DNA from: Bacteroidales bacterium
GTDB lineage: Bacteria > Bacteroidota > Bacteroidia > Bacteroidales > Bacteroidaceae
NCBI GenBank assembly: GCA_015060835.1
Contig: SUXT01000006.1
Location: forward strand, 1-56,739
Direction: 5' to 3'
Length of the DNA stretch: 56,739 nt
Shown: in pieces, positions 26,645 through 34,131 of the stretch
Position numbering within the stretch: position 1 is the stretch's first letter
Layout of the letters: every line of letters begins with the position of its first letter
Position numbers and translations under genes: made by a program
The notes under the pieces: model-generated
Seen by the model: the letters and a program-made list of their open reading frames with translations, nothing else
Database searches by the model: none
Told to the model about the DNA's origin: nothing

Positions 26645-28225
26645 TTATTTCTCTTTATTGATAAGCTCGTCCATTCTTATAAGTGTCTGCACAGAGAGCA
26701 GTGTGCAGTTAATCCAGTCTGTGCCGACAAGGAAGTTGCGCCAGAATGTTGCGATTTTGCCGGTGTTGGGGTTCTGCATGATTGTCAGCATGTCTATCAG
26801 CGCCTTTGCCTTTGTGAATGCAAGCTCATCGCCGGTCTCTTCGTAGAGGCTGAGCCATGCATTTGCCACGTTGCAGGCGCTGTGGTCGATGGGTACCATA
26901 TATTTGTACTGCTCTGTTACGCAGGGAGTGTGGTTCACCTTTATAATACCATACTTCTTTACAGGTGTGTCCCAGAATACAAACTGGTCTTCGCAGAAGC
27001 GTACAAGGTCAATCGCATCCTGCAATTCGCTTTTTGTGGTATTCTCTTTGCCAAGCAGATATGTTGCGTAGGGGGCTGCGGTACAGTTGGTCAGGTTTTC
27101 ATAGGGCTGAAGGCCAAGCACAGTACCGTCCTCAAACTGTCCTGTCATGTCAAACGACTTCAGCGCTCCCTCCTGCATCCATTTTTCGGAGAGTGCGAAC
27201 ATCTTGTCGTATTTCTTTATGCCATATTGCTGCTGCAGACGTTGCAGATATTCGAGCATTGGGTGGAGCAGGGCGCGTACCTCGTTTACGGGTTCTCCGG
27301 TGGCAAAATCCATCTTAATAGGGAATGAACCGTCTTCGGCCTGAATCCGTGCGTATGTGTCTGTGATGTTCATGGCGCGGTCATAGTATTCCTTCTTCCC
27401 TGTTGCATCGTATAGGTCGAGGAAGGCATTCGCTGCGCTCAGGGCTTCCATGGCCATTGTCTTGCCTTTGTTGCGCTTTGCTCCCGATGTTACATAGTTG
27501 CCATAATAGGTGGGAGGGAAGAATGCGAGCGGGTCGCCTTCGGGACGGCTCTCGTTGATGAGGAACTGTGCCGCATTTTCCGCAATCTTCAGAGCGTCCT
27601 CCTTAAGCTCCGGACAGAGACGGGCGAGCATAACCTCAACGCTTATTGTGGCGCCAATTATCTTGCAGGGGTAGGTATTGAGTTCGTAGGACATATCAGG
27701 AGTAGGGCCTTTCTTCCAATTCTGTATAGCGGGCATATTGTGTATGTAGAGCAGTGCCAGCAGTGCCGACTCCTTGTATCCGCGAACGGCACCATGATAG
27801 GGGCCTGTGAAGGGTGTGTCGCGGTAGAATTTGCGCTCGCCTACAGTGGCGATGCTCTTGCCCGCCTTGTCAAGTGCCTCAATTGTAAGTATCACATTGC
27901 CGACCTCAATCTGTTGCCAAATTGGTGCAAGTGAACGGTTGGGGGCCTTTTCGGTGAACGACCATTTTTTTGCATTCTCTTTTACGTTCTGCGTTACTGT
28001 GTATCTGTATTTCACAGCACCCTCAACCTCCTTGAAGTCGAATGCAGGGGCATACATGAATTTGTTGGAGAATCTGTTCCAATAGGGGTTTCTGCCTTCG
28101 TATCCGGGGCGGATAGGGGTGTTGTACTCGGCTTTTGCCTTTTTGTTGAGTGTGGCGAATTTGTCGGCAGTCCTGCACGATGTTATTGCAAGGAGTGCAA
28201 CGAGTGTAAGGATAATGTTTTTCAT
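26645..28225 (-). CDS. Lipoprotein with probable (alpha/alpha) barrel, glycan-active enzyme?
   Basis: A 526-residue lipoprotein with lipobox at Cys17 (ITSC). Residues 40-130 look like a beta-sandwich (fibronectin-like: VKYRYTVTQNVKENAK, ILTIEALDKAGK). The rest (about 145-520) is a series of paired helices with aromatic-rich loops (FFPPTYYGNY, YDRAMNITDTYARIQAEDGSFPIKMD, STACNVANAW-like), the style of six-hairpin glycosidases, lyases or epimerases. I could not recognise a specific family or catalytic pair. It lies 20 bases after the YhhN gene and is probably cotranscribed. A glycan-related role is an inference from fold style only. Confidence 0.55.
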   Translation of the reverse strand: MKNIILTLVALLAITSCRTADKFATLNKKAKAEYNTPIRPGYEGRNPYWNRFSNKFMYAPAFDFKEVEGAVKYRYTVTQNVKENAKKWSFTEKAPNRSLAPIWQQIEVGNVILTIEALDKAGKSIATVGERKFYRDTPFTGPYHGAVRGYKESALLALLYIHNMPAIQNWKKGPTPDMSYELNTYPCKIIGATISVEVMLARLCPELKEDALKIAENAAQFLINESRPEGDPLAFFPPTYYGNYVTSGAKRNKGKTMAMEALSAANAFLDLYDATGKKEYYDRAMNITDTYARIQAEDGSFPIKMDFATGEPVNEVRALLHPMLEYLQRLQQQYGIKKYDKMFALSEKWMQEGALKSFDMTGQFEDGTVLGLQPYENLTNCTAAPYATYLLGKENTTKSELQDAIDLVRFCEDQFVFWDTPVKKYGIIKVNHTPCVTEQYKYMVPIDHSACNVANAWLSLYEETGDELAFTKAKALIDMLTIMQNPNTGKIATFWRNFLVGTDWINCTLLSVQTLIRMDELINKEK

Positions 28226-28245
28226 TTGTATTTATTTTGGTGATT

Positions 28246-28914
28246 CTATTCTTTTTCCATGAGTCGTCCCCACCATTTTGTAGAGCGTATGAACAGCAAC
28301 CATTGCGAAAGGAAGTATGGTGCAAGTATATAGTAGGTTGCACCGGGAATGTGTTCTACGAACTTGTTCCATGCGAGTATCATGTCCGAGGCAAGGAAAA
28401 GTGCTCCGCCGAGGGCAAAGAGTGCGCTTCGCTGTTGCAGTGCGCACCACAGCATGAAGGATATGAGAAGTGAATATATGAGCACTCCATAGCTCATTAT
28501 GCCATCGGGGACACGCGGGAATATCTTCAACAGAGCGAATGTTATTAGCGGCAACACTATAATTGTTGCGGCTATCTTGTATCTCAGTGAATATCTGCCA
28601 TATTTGCGTCGTTTCACACCTAATCTGTAGCGCGACAGGAAGTAGAGTATGAGAAATACATGGGCGAGTGCGAAGGCTCCCATCTGTCCCATAAAATTAC
28701 CGATGGCTCCCATGTAGTCTCCTGCGCAGGAGAAGAACATGGCAAAAGACATTTGCCATGGCAACAGCTTGAACGAGGCAAGAAACAGCAGTGCTACCGG
28801 CAGTGCGAGCTTGCATTGCAATGCCAACGGCAGAAAATATATGGCCACTGCTACGAAGTAGAGGATAGATATAGTCATAACCTCCATTTTTGTCCTATAA
28901 AAAGTGTTGCTCAT
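28246..28914 (-). CDS. YhhN / TMEM86-like membrane protein (putative lysoplasmalogenase)
   Basis: Integral membrane protein of 222 residues with about eight hydrophobic helices. The family signature is recognisable in ALFALGGALFLASDMILAWNKF and the final YYILAPYFLSQWLLF. Animal members hydrolyse lysoplasmalogens; bacterial members are mostly uncharacterised. The open frame extends upstream to 29046, but a -7 box at 28981-28974 overlaps that extension, so I start at the Met at 28914; starts at 28887 or 28878 are also possible. It lies downstream of the nitronate monooxygenase-like gene and just before the lipoprotein gene. Confidence 0.75.
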   Translation of the reverse strand: MSNTFYRTKMEVMTISILYFVAVAIYFLPLALQCKLALPVALLFLASFKLLPWQMSFAMFFSCAGDYMGAIGNFMGQMGAFALAHVFLILYFLSRYRLGVKRRKYGRYSLRYKIAATIIVLPLITFALLKIFPRVPDGIMSYGVLIYSLLISFMLWCALQQRSALFALGGALFLASDMILAWNKFVEHIPGATYYILAPYFLSQWLLFIRSTKWWGRLMEKE

Positions 28915-28973
28915 ATTCTGATGGGTGTATATGTTCTCGCTTTTTTCAAACAGTTTATCTTTGCGGTATACTG

Positions 28974-28981
28974 CAAAGATA
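28974..28981 (-). promoter_or_regulatory. Candidate -7 box for YhhN gene
   Basis: TATCTTTG on the minus strand, within a short palindromic stretch (TATCTTTGCGGTATACTGCA). It lies 59 bases before the chosen start and decides between the long and the short start. Confidence 0.5.
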
Positions 28982-29099
28982 TAAACTATTTTCAACAAGA
29001 TGTTACACTCCAATATTTTTTTTGTATATTTTTTGTAATAAACCAACCGCTCTATTGATTGATGGCTTTCTCTGCAAACTCCCTATACTCTTTTCTGAG

Positions 29100-30137
29100 C
29101 TACTCCATAAGCTCTTTGACAGAGACAATCTTGTCGCATTTCCACGCATTTGCGCCACTGAAGGCATATCCGTGCTCCATGCGCCCTTTGTAGGCGTTGT
29201 AGAGGGCGAGCATGATGCAGTAGGGTGTCTTCTCGAAATCGCAGGTTTTTAGACAGTTGAATGCGCATTTCTTCGGACGGCAGAGACCATCAGCCACTTT
29301 GTCGAGGAAGCCGTTGCCAATGGCGCGTCCGGGCAGTCCCACGGGGCTCTGTATGATGCGTACGTCTTCTTTACTTGAGTCTATATATGTCTGTTTGAAT
29401 GTCTCCGATGCGTCGCACTCTTCAGTGGTGACGAATCGTGTTCCCATCTGCACGGCATCTACTCCCAACGACAGGATCCTGTATATGTCTTCACCGCTGT
29501 ATACACCTCCGCCAGCAATTATAGGGATGGTGCAGTTGTGTTTTTGGGCAAACCTCTTTACCTCTGCCACCACCTGAGGCAGAATAGCTTCGAGTGAGAA
29601 GTTTTCGTCCTCCACCTGTTCGCGCTTGAATCCCAAGTGTCCGCCCGCTTTGGGACCTTCAACTACTATGGCATCGGGTATATATCTGTATTCCGAATAC
29701 CATTTTGTGCAGATGAGTTTCGCGGCACGCGCCGATGACACTATCGGTGCCAGTTTTGTTGTGGCTCCCTCAGTGAGATACGAGGGTAGATTCAACGGCA
29801 AGCCTGCGCCTGCAAAAATAATGTCAGCCTTCTCTTCGATGGCTGTTCTTACAAGTTCGGGAAAGTGTGTGAGTGCTACCATTATGTTTACTCCGATGAT
29901 ACCTTTCGAGGCTTCGCGTGCCTTGCGTATCTCCCGGCGCATCCCCCAGATGCCTGCTTCGCTGTAATCGTGCGAGTATTCGTTATATAATATTCCGAGT
30001 CCTGCTGCCGAAATTACTCCGATACCCCCTTCGTTGGCAACTGCCGACGCAAGTCCGGATAGTGATATTCCTACTCCCATACCTCTTTGTACAATGGGTG
30101 TCGTAGCTGTGAGGTTGCCTACTTTCAGTGCTTTCAT
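29100..30137 (-). CDS. Nitronate monooxygenase-like FMN enzyme
   Basis: TIM-barrel flavoprotein of the 2-nitropropane dioxygenase / FabK-like family, 345 residues. FMN- and substrate-binding segments include IVQRGMGVGIS near the N-terminus, DIIFAGAGLPLNLP, the family hallmark VVEGPKAGGHLG, PIIAGGGVYSG and AVQMGTRFV. An unusual Cys-rich segment near the C-terminus (about 286-308, CRPKKCAFNCLKTC...C) could bind a metal or iron-sulfur cluster. Members oxidise nitronates or reduce enoyl groups; the substrate cannot be told from sequence. A well-formed promoter lies directly upstream. Confidence 0.85.
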   Translation of the reverse strand: MKALKVGNLTATTPIVQRGMGVGISLSGLASAVANEGGIGVISAAGLGILYNEYSHDYSEAGIWGMRREIRKAREASKGIIGVNIMVALTHFPELVRTAIEEKADIIFAGAGLPLNLPSYLTEGATTKLAPIVSSARAAKLICTKWYSEYRYIPDAIVVEGPKAGGHLGFKREQVEDENFSLEAILPQVVAEVKRFAQKHNCTIPIIAGGGVYSGEDIYRILSLGVDAVQMGTRFVTTEECDASETFKQTYIDSSKEDVRIIQSPVGLPGRAIGNGFLDKVADGLCRPKKCAFNCLKTCDFEKTPYCIMLALYNAYKGRMEHGYAFSGANAWKCDKIVSVKELME

Positions 30138-30163
30138 ATATTGTGTGTTTTTTAATTTGCAGG

Positions 30164-30195
30164 CAAAAGTATTTTGCCCAAAATTCTTTGCAAAA
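30164..30195 (-). promoter_or_regulatory. Bacteroidota-type promoter of the nitronate monooxygenase-like gene
   Basis: Minus strand: -33 box TTTTG (30195-30191), 19-base spacer, -7 box TACTTTTG (30171-30164). The start codon follows 26 bases after the -7 box, implying a short leader. Confidence 0.7.
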
Positions 30196-30296
30196 TATAT
30201 GTGTTCTATGGGCTCGGGAGTGGTAAAATGGGTTATTTAGGGGCGAAAATCCGAAAATAGGAGCAGGGTACGCTTGTGCGTATTGTCGTCGCTGTC

Positions 30297-31739
30297 CTAT
30301 AAAATGGGTGAGAAGAGCCTTGCCACCGACTCCTTGAGTCTTTGCGGCAGGCTGCGTTGCTCTTTCAGTTCCTTATATGTCAGTTGACGGCAGTTGCGTA
30401 TGTCGTCCATGAATATCTCTTTCAGTTGTCGGGCAATATTGCCATCGTAAACAAATGTGTTTATTTCGAAATTACATTCGAAACTTCTGAAGTCTATGTT
30501 TGCCGAACCTATCGAGGCAAGCGAGTCGTCGCTCACAAGCATCTTGGAGTGCAGGAATCCCTTTTGGTAAAGATAGACCTTTGCTCCGGCTGACATAACA
30601 TCGGCAAGGTATGAACGCGATGCCAACTGTGTCATGATGTTGTCGCTCTCTTCGGGTACCATAATCCTTACATCTGCTCCGGCAAGTGCAAGGTTCAGTA
30701 TGGCTGTGAGCACATAGTCGCTGGGCATGAAGTAGGGCGTCTGTATGTAGAGATAGTCGCGGCTGCATGATATTGCGTATGCCATTCCCTGCAACATTTC
30801 GCGCCATACACCAATAGGGTTCGACGACACAGTCTGTGTGAGTATCCTACCCTCAGTCTCTGCTGCTGGATAATAGCGTGAGCCGCTTATCAGCGAGCGG
30901 TCGGCAAAGTACCAGTCGACAAGGAAAGAGGTCTGCATACTGTATACTGCTTCGCCGCTTACAAACAGCATTATGTCGCGCCATGCGCCCCATTTTCCGC
31001 CGTCTACGTATCTGTCGGCAACGTTCATGCCTCCGATGAATGCCCGCTTTCCATCAATTATCACCAGTTTGCGGTGGTTGCGGTAGTTGACCTTGCCGGG
31101 TGAAAATGGGAAACGTACCTTCAGGAATCCTTTTACATACATTCCGGCGCAACGCATCTCTTCGAAAAATTCATCGTCGGTGCTCCAGCAACCTACATCA
31201 TCGTAAAGCAACCGTACCTCTACACCCTCTTCGGCCTTAGCCATGAGCGCTTCGCGGACTCTACGCCCGGTAGCATCGTCGCGGAAAATGTAGAACTGTA
31301 TGTGTATATGATCCTTTGCCCGCCCTATTTCGCTTATCAGGCGGTCGAAAAATTCAGTACCGTCTGAGATTATTTCAATATCGCTCTTTTCGGTAGGATA
31401 AGCATCGGCAATATTTTCAAAGAACTGTATCAGCCGAGAGTATTTTTCGGGTATATTCAACTTCTGCTCGGAATGGGCACAGATGAGAAGGCTTTTCTTC
31501 TGAATCTGTGTGAGGAAGCGGCGGTTAATCAGTCGCCGTCTGCGGTTGTCTCTGCCGAAGATGAAGTATATTATCAGTCCAATGAACGGCAGGGCGAGTA
31601 TGACCATTACCCATGCTATTGTCTTGATGGGTATCCGATTGTTCAGCACTACGTTCAGCGAAGTGATGATTGCCGCTATCATATATAACCAATAGAGGCA
31701 ACTGATAATTTCCCGGAAGGTTATTGCGTCGGCCGGCAT
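30297..31739 (-). CDS. cls: Cardiolipin synthase
   Basis: Phospholipase D-type enzyme that joins two phosphatidylglycerol molecules. The 480-residue protein has two N-terminal membrane segments (about 10-30 and 40-62), then two HKD motifs: HRKLVIIDGKRAFIGGMN (about 224-241) and HSKMLVSDDSLASIGSAN (about 398-415). The conserved HIQFYIFRDD and YIQTPYFMPSD stretches are present. It appears to be a single-gene unit ending 157 bases before the next gene. Identity is firm. Confidence 0.93.
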   Translation of the reverse strand: MPADAITFREIISCLYWLYMIAAIITSLNVVLNNRIPIKTIAWVMVILALPFIGLIIYFIFGRDNRRRRLINRRFLTQIQKKSLLICAHSEQKLNIPEKYSRLIQFFENIADAYPTEKSDIEIISDGTEFFDRLISEIGRAKDHIHIQFYIFRDDATGRRVREALMAKAEEGVEVRLLYDDVGCWSTDDEFFEEMRCAGMYVKGFLKVRFPFSPGKVNYRNHRKLVIIDGKRAFIGGMNVADRYVDGGKWGAWRDIMLFVSGEAVYSMQTSFLVDWYFADRSLISGSRYYPAAETEGRILTQTVSSNPIGVWREMLQGMAYAISCSRDYLYIQTPYFMPSDYVLTAILNLALAGADVRIMVPEESDNIMTQLASRSYLADVMSAGAKVYLYQKGFLHSKMLVSDDSLASIGSANIDFRSFECNFEINTFVYDGNIARQLKEIFMDDIRNCRQLTYKELKEQRSLPQRLKESVARLFSPIL

Positions 31740-32044
31740 CTTGTTTTCTGTTTCTATTTGCGAAAGTAACGTTTTTTTTACACTTCTGCAACAAAATAGT
31801 TTTGGTGTTTTGTTTTTTTACTAATTTATCTAATCATCTTAAATATATTCTTAAATATATTCTCAATTGATTGATAAAAAACGATAAAATAGTTTTTTTT
31901 ACCGTTGGATTGAGTTAATTTTGCAGTCGTTTTGCCAAAAATATTTTTATTTGTGCTTTTTTGGCAATAATTTCAAATTATTTGCGTTTTTGAATAAACG
32001 GCTTTTGCGTTTTGTGACGCGACAATGATTGAATGTTTTAAAAG
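31740..32044. other. AT-rich divergent intergenic region
   Basis: 305 bases between cls and the glycosyltransferase gene, very AT-rich, with no gene. It includes the direct repeat TTAAATATATTC near 31839-31862, and a plus-strand -7 box TAATTTTG at 31916-31923. Confidence 0.5.
31916..31923 (+). promoter_or_regulatory. Candidate -7 box for the GT4 gene
   Basis: TAATTTTG, fitting TAnnTTTG. It would give a leader of roughly 115 bases before the GT4 start. No clear -33 box. Confidence 0.45.
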
Positions 32045-33241
32045 ATGAAGATATTATTTTTAACAGATAATTTTCCACCCGAAGTAAATGCGCCTGCAAC
32101 ACGCACATTGGAGCATTGTAAAGAGTGGGTAAAGTCGGGACACGAGGTTACGGTTATTACTTGTTTTCCGAATTATCCGACGGGTATAGTATATCCCGGG
32201 TACAAAAATTCTCTGTATAAGGTTGAACGGATCGAAGGTATGAAGGTTATCCGCGTGTGGAGCTATATGGCTGCAAACAAAGGATTCATAAAACGTATAG
32301 CCGATTTTGTTAGTTTTTCAGTAACCTCGTTTATAGCGGGACTTTTCCAAAAGTGCGACATTATAGTTGCAACCTCTCCACAGTTCTTTACTGCGCTTTC
32401 GGGACGTACCCTGCACTTCTTCAAGCGCAAGCCGTGGGTGATGGAGGTGCGCGACCTTTGGCCCGATTCCATCAAGGCGGTGGGAGCTATGAAGGAGAGC
32501 CCTGTGCTGAAATATTTCTCTATGGAGGAGAAATGGTGCTACAAGTCAGCCGAAAAAATAGTAGTGGTTACAAACTCTTTTAAACGCGAAATTATAAAGA
32601 TGGGTATTCCTGCCGAAAAGATTTACGTAGTAAAGAACGGTGCGAATACCGAACTTTTCCGTCCGCAAGCAAAGTGCGAGGAACTGCTCTGTAAATACAA
32701 GATGGAGGGCAAACGCGTGCTCGGTTACGTAGGTACGTTGGGTATGGCACACAAGATAGACTTTCTTATTGATTGTGTCAAGGGGCTTGACGATTATGTG
32801 CTGATGATTCTTGGCAATGGTGCAGAGCGCGACAATATAAAGGCCAAGATTGAGGAAGAAAATATTAAAAACGTTATTCTTGTAGACACCGTACCCAAAA
32901 GCGAGGTTGTGAAATATGTGGCGCTTCAGGATGCTGCATTGGTCAATTTGCGTCGCACCCCGTTGTTTACCACAGTTATACCTTCAAAGATATTTGAGAC
33001 AGCGTCTATGCGCATTCCCATTCTTTTGGGTGTAGACGGCGAGGCGCGAGCAATGGTTGAGGAATTTGGTGCAGGTCTCTATTACGAACCCGAAAACAAA
33101 GAGGATTTTCTTGATAAACTGAATAAGCTCTTTTCGTCGGATGATGTCTATAAAGCATGCTGCGACGGTGGCGCAAAGCTTGCCGAGACTTACGACAGAA
33201 AGCGTCTGGCTCAGGAGATGTTGAGTATATTACAGAAATAA
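32045..33241 (+). CDS. Glycosyltransferase family 4 (WbuB-like)
   Basis: GT-B retaining glycosyltransferase of 398 residues. The N-terminal LFLTDNFPPEVNAPATRTLEHCKEW and VITCFPNYPTGIVYPGYK are typical of WbuB-like enzymes, followed by VMEVRDLWPDSIKAVG. The C-terminal nucleotide-sugar half has VLGYVGTLGMAHKID, IPSKIFETASMRIPIL and the E-x7-E type region. Such enzymes add a sugar (often N-acetylfucosamine or related) in O-antigen or capsule synthesis. No other polysaccharide genes are near, so its pathway is unclear. It has its own promoter candidate and terminator. Confidence 0.88.
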   Translation: MKILFLTDNFPPEVNAPATRTLEHCKEWVKSGHEVTVITCFPNYPTGIVYPGYKNSLYKVERIEGMKVIRVWSYMAANKGFIKRIADFVSFSVTSFIAGLFQKCDIIVATSPQFFTALSGRTLHFFKRKPWVMEVRDLWPDSIKAVGAMKESPVLKYFSMEEKWCYKSAEKIVVVTNSFKREIIKMGIPAEKIYVVKNGANTELFRPQAKCEELLCKYKMEGKRVLGYVGTLGMAHKIDFLIDCVKGLDDYVLMILGNGAERDNIKAKIEEENIKNVILVDTVPKSEVVKYVALQDAALVNLRRTPLFTTVIPSKIFETASMRIPILLGVDGEARAMVEEFGAGLYYEPENKEDFLDKLNKLFSSDDVYKACCDGGAKLAETYDRKRLAQEMLSILQK

Positions 33242-33255
33242 AAGGATAGTTGAAA

Positions 33256-33300
33256 TACTTTAAACGGGTCAGGAGCAATGCTTCCGACCCGTTTAAAGTA
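33256..33300 (+). terminator. Terminator after the GT4 gene
   Basis: 15-bp perfect stem TACTTTAAACGGGTC / GACCCGTTTAAAGTA around an inner GGAGC/GCTTCC hairpin, 14 bases past the stop codon. There is no classic T-run, but the stem is long and well placed. Confidence 0.65.
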
Positions 33301-33401
33301 TATGCAAGGAGAATTTTCAAATACAACTCTTCGGTAAACGCATTTAAACTCTTTAATGTGAACTCGATATAAGCCCCCTCTGTCCTTCTGCAATTTATAT
33401 A

Positions 33402-33649
33402 AACTCCTCCTCTATTTAAGAGGAGGTGGATTCAAAAACGAGTTTTTGAAGACGGAGGAGTTCTCTTCTCATCGCATGTTTTTTGCTCTACGATAGATTT
33501 TAGAACTCCCTCCGAACTTTTTTCTTGAAAAAAGTTCTCGTCCCTCTTCAAGAGGGACAGTGTTTTTAGTATGTTTTTTTAAAGAGATTAGCAAAGGTGT
33601 AAAAGCTGAAAGATGTGTCCAAAGATTAGCTTATCCAAAAGGGAGAGTA
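33402..33649 (+). repeat. Folded repeat, modules A and B, tandem unit 1
   Basis: Module A (33402-33462): AACTCCTCC, hairpin CTCCTCT/AGAGGAG, hairpin TTCAAAAAC/GTTTTTGAA (33431-33450), GGAGGAGTT; the outer arms pair, so it can fold as a three-way junction. Module B (33503-33561): AACTCCCTC, hairpin GAACTTTTTT/AAAAAAGTTC, hairpin TCCCTCTT/AAGAGGGA. The unit ends with the TGTGTCCAAAGATTAGCTTA motif and AAAAGGGAGAGT. It is followed by a second near-copy. Confidence 0.8.
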
Positions 33650-33655
33650 TTATTA

Positions 33656-33899
33656 TTCCTCCTCTTGAAGAGGAGGTGGATTTGAAAAACGAAGTTTTTT
33701 GAAGACGGAGGAGTTCTCTTCTCATCGCATGTTTTTTGCACTACGATAGATTTAGAACTCCCTCCGAACTTTTTTCAAGAAAAAAGTTCTCGTCCCTCTT
33801 CAAGAGGGACAGTGTTTTTAGTATGTTTTTAAAAGAGATTAGCAAAGGTGTAAAAGCTGAAAGATGTGTACAAAGATTAGCTTATCCAAAAGGGAGAGT
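33656..33899 (+). repeat. Folded repeat, modules A and B, tandem unit 2
   Basis: Near-identical duplicate of the preceding 248-base unit. The module A inner stem is changed but still pairs (TTTGAAAAAC / GTTTTTTGAA, two G-T wobbles). The module B hairpin loop is CAAG here and CTTG in the first copy. The duplication looks recent. Confidence 0.8.
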
Positions 33900-33940
33900 C
33901 ATTTTTGTTATTTTTCAACGGATTCAATAAAGATTGTATA

Positions 33941-34039
33941 AACTCCTCCTCTTGAAGAGGAGGTGGATTCAAACGCAAAAGCGGTTGAAGACGGAGGAGT
34001 TCAAAACATAAGCAGAATAAATATCTACCGGGCACTTGT
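33941..34039 (+). repeat. Folded repeat, module A with degenerate element end
   Basis: Module A (33941-34001) with inner stem TTCAA-CGC/GCG-TTGAA, followed by AAAACATAAGCAGAATAAAT and CTACCGGGCACTTGT. The last part is a decayed version of the TTACCGGACACTAAT terminal repeat of the larger elements at 41 and 46 kb. Confidence 0.7.
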
Positions 34040-34090
34040 AAAAGAAATCAGGCTGCGCCTCCATTAAAGGAACGCAGCCTGATTTCTTTA
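34040..34090. terminator. Terminator after the BspA-like gene
   Basis: 17-bp perfect stem AAAGAAATCAGGCTGCG (34041-34057) / CGCAGCCTGATTTCTTT (34073-34089) with A/T-rich outer ends, 42 bases past the stop codon of the minus-strand gene. Confidence 0.75.
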
Positions 34091-34131
34091 TATTGCACGA
34101 CACTCGGTGCTGTGTCGATGCAAGCAAACTG

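Noticed and set aside
33736-33930. A 64-codon open frame inside the tandem repeat array, and a 68-codon frame at 38549-38755
   Set aside because: Both read through the folded repeats and their hairpins; frames are not preserved between copies.
33402-34002. CRISPR array
   Set aside because: Repeats are palindromic, unequal in spacing, and the sequence between them is itself repeated; no cas genes are near.
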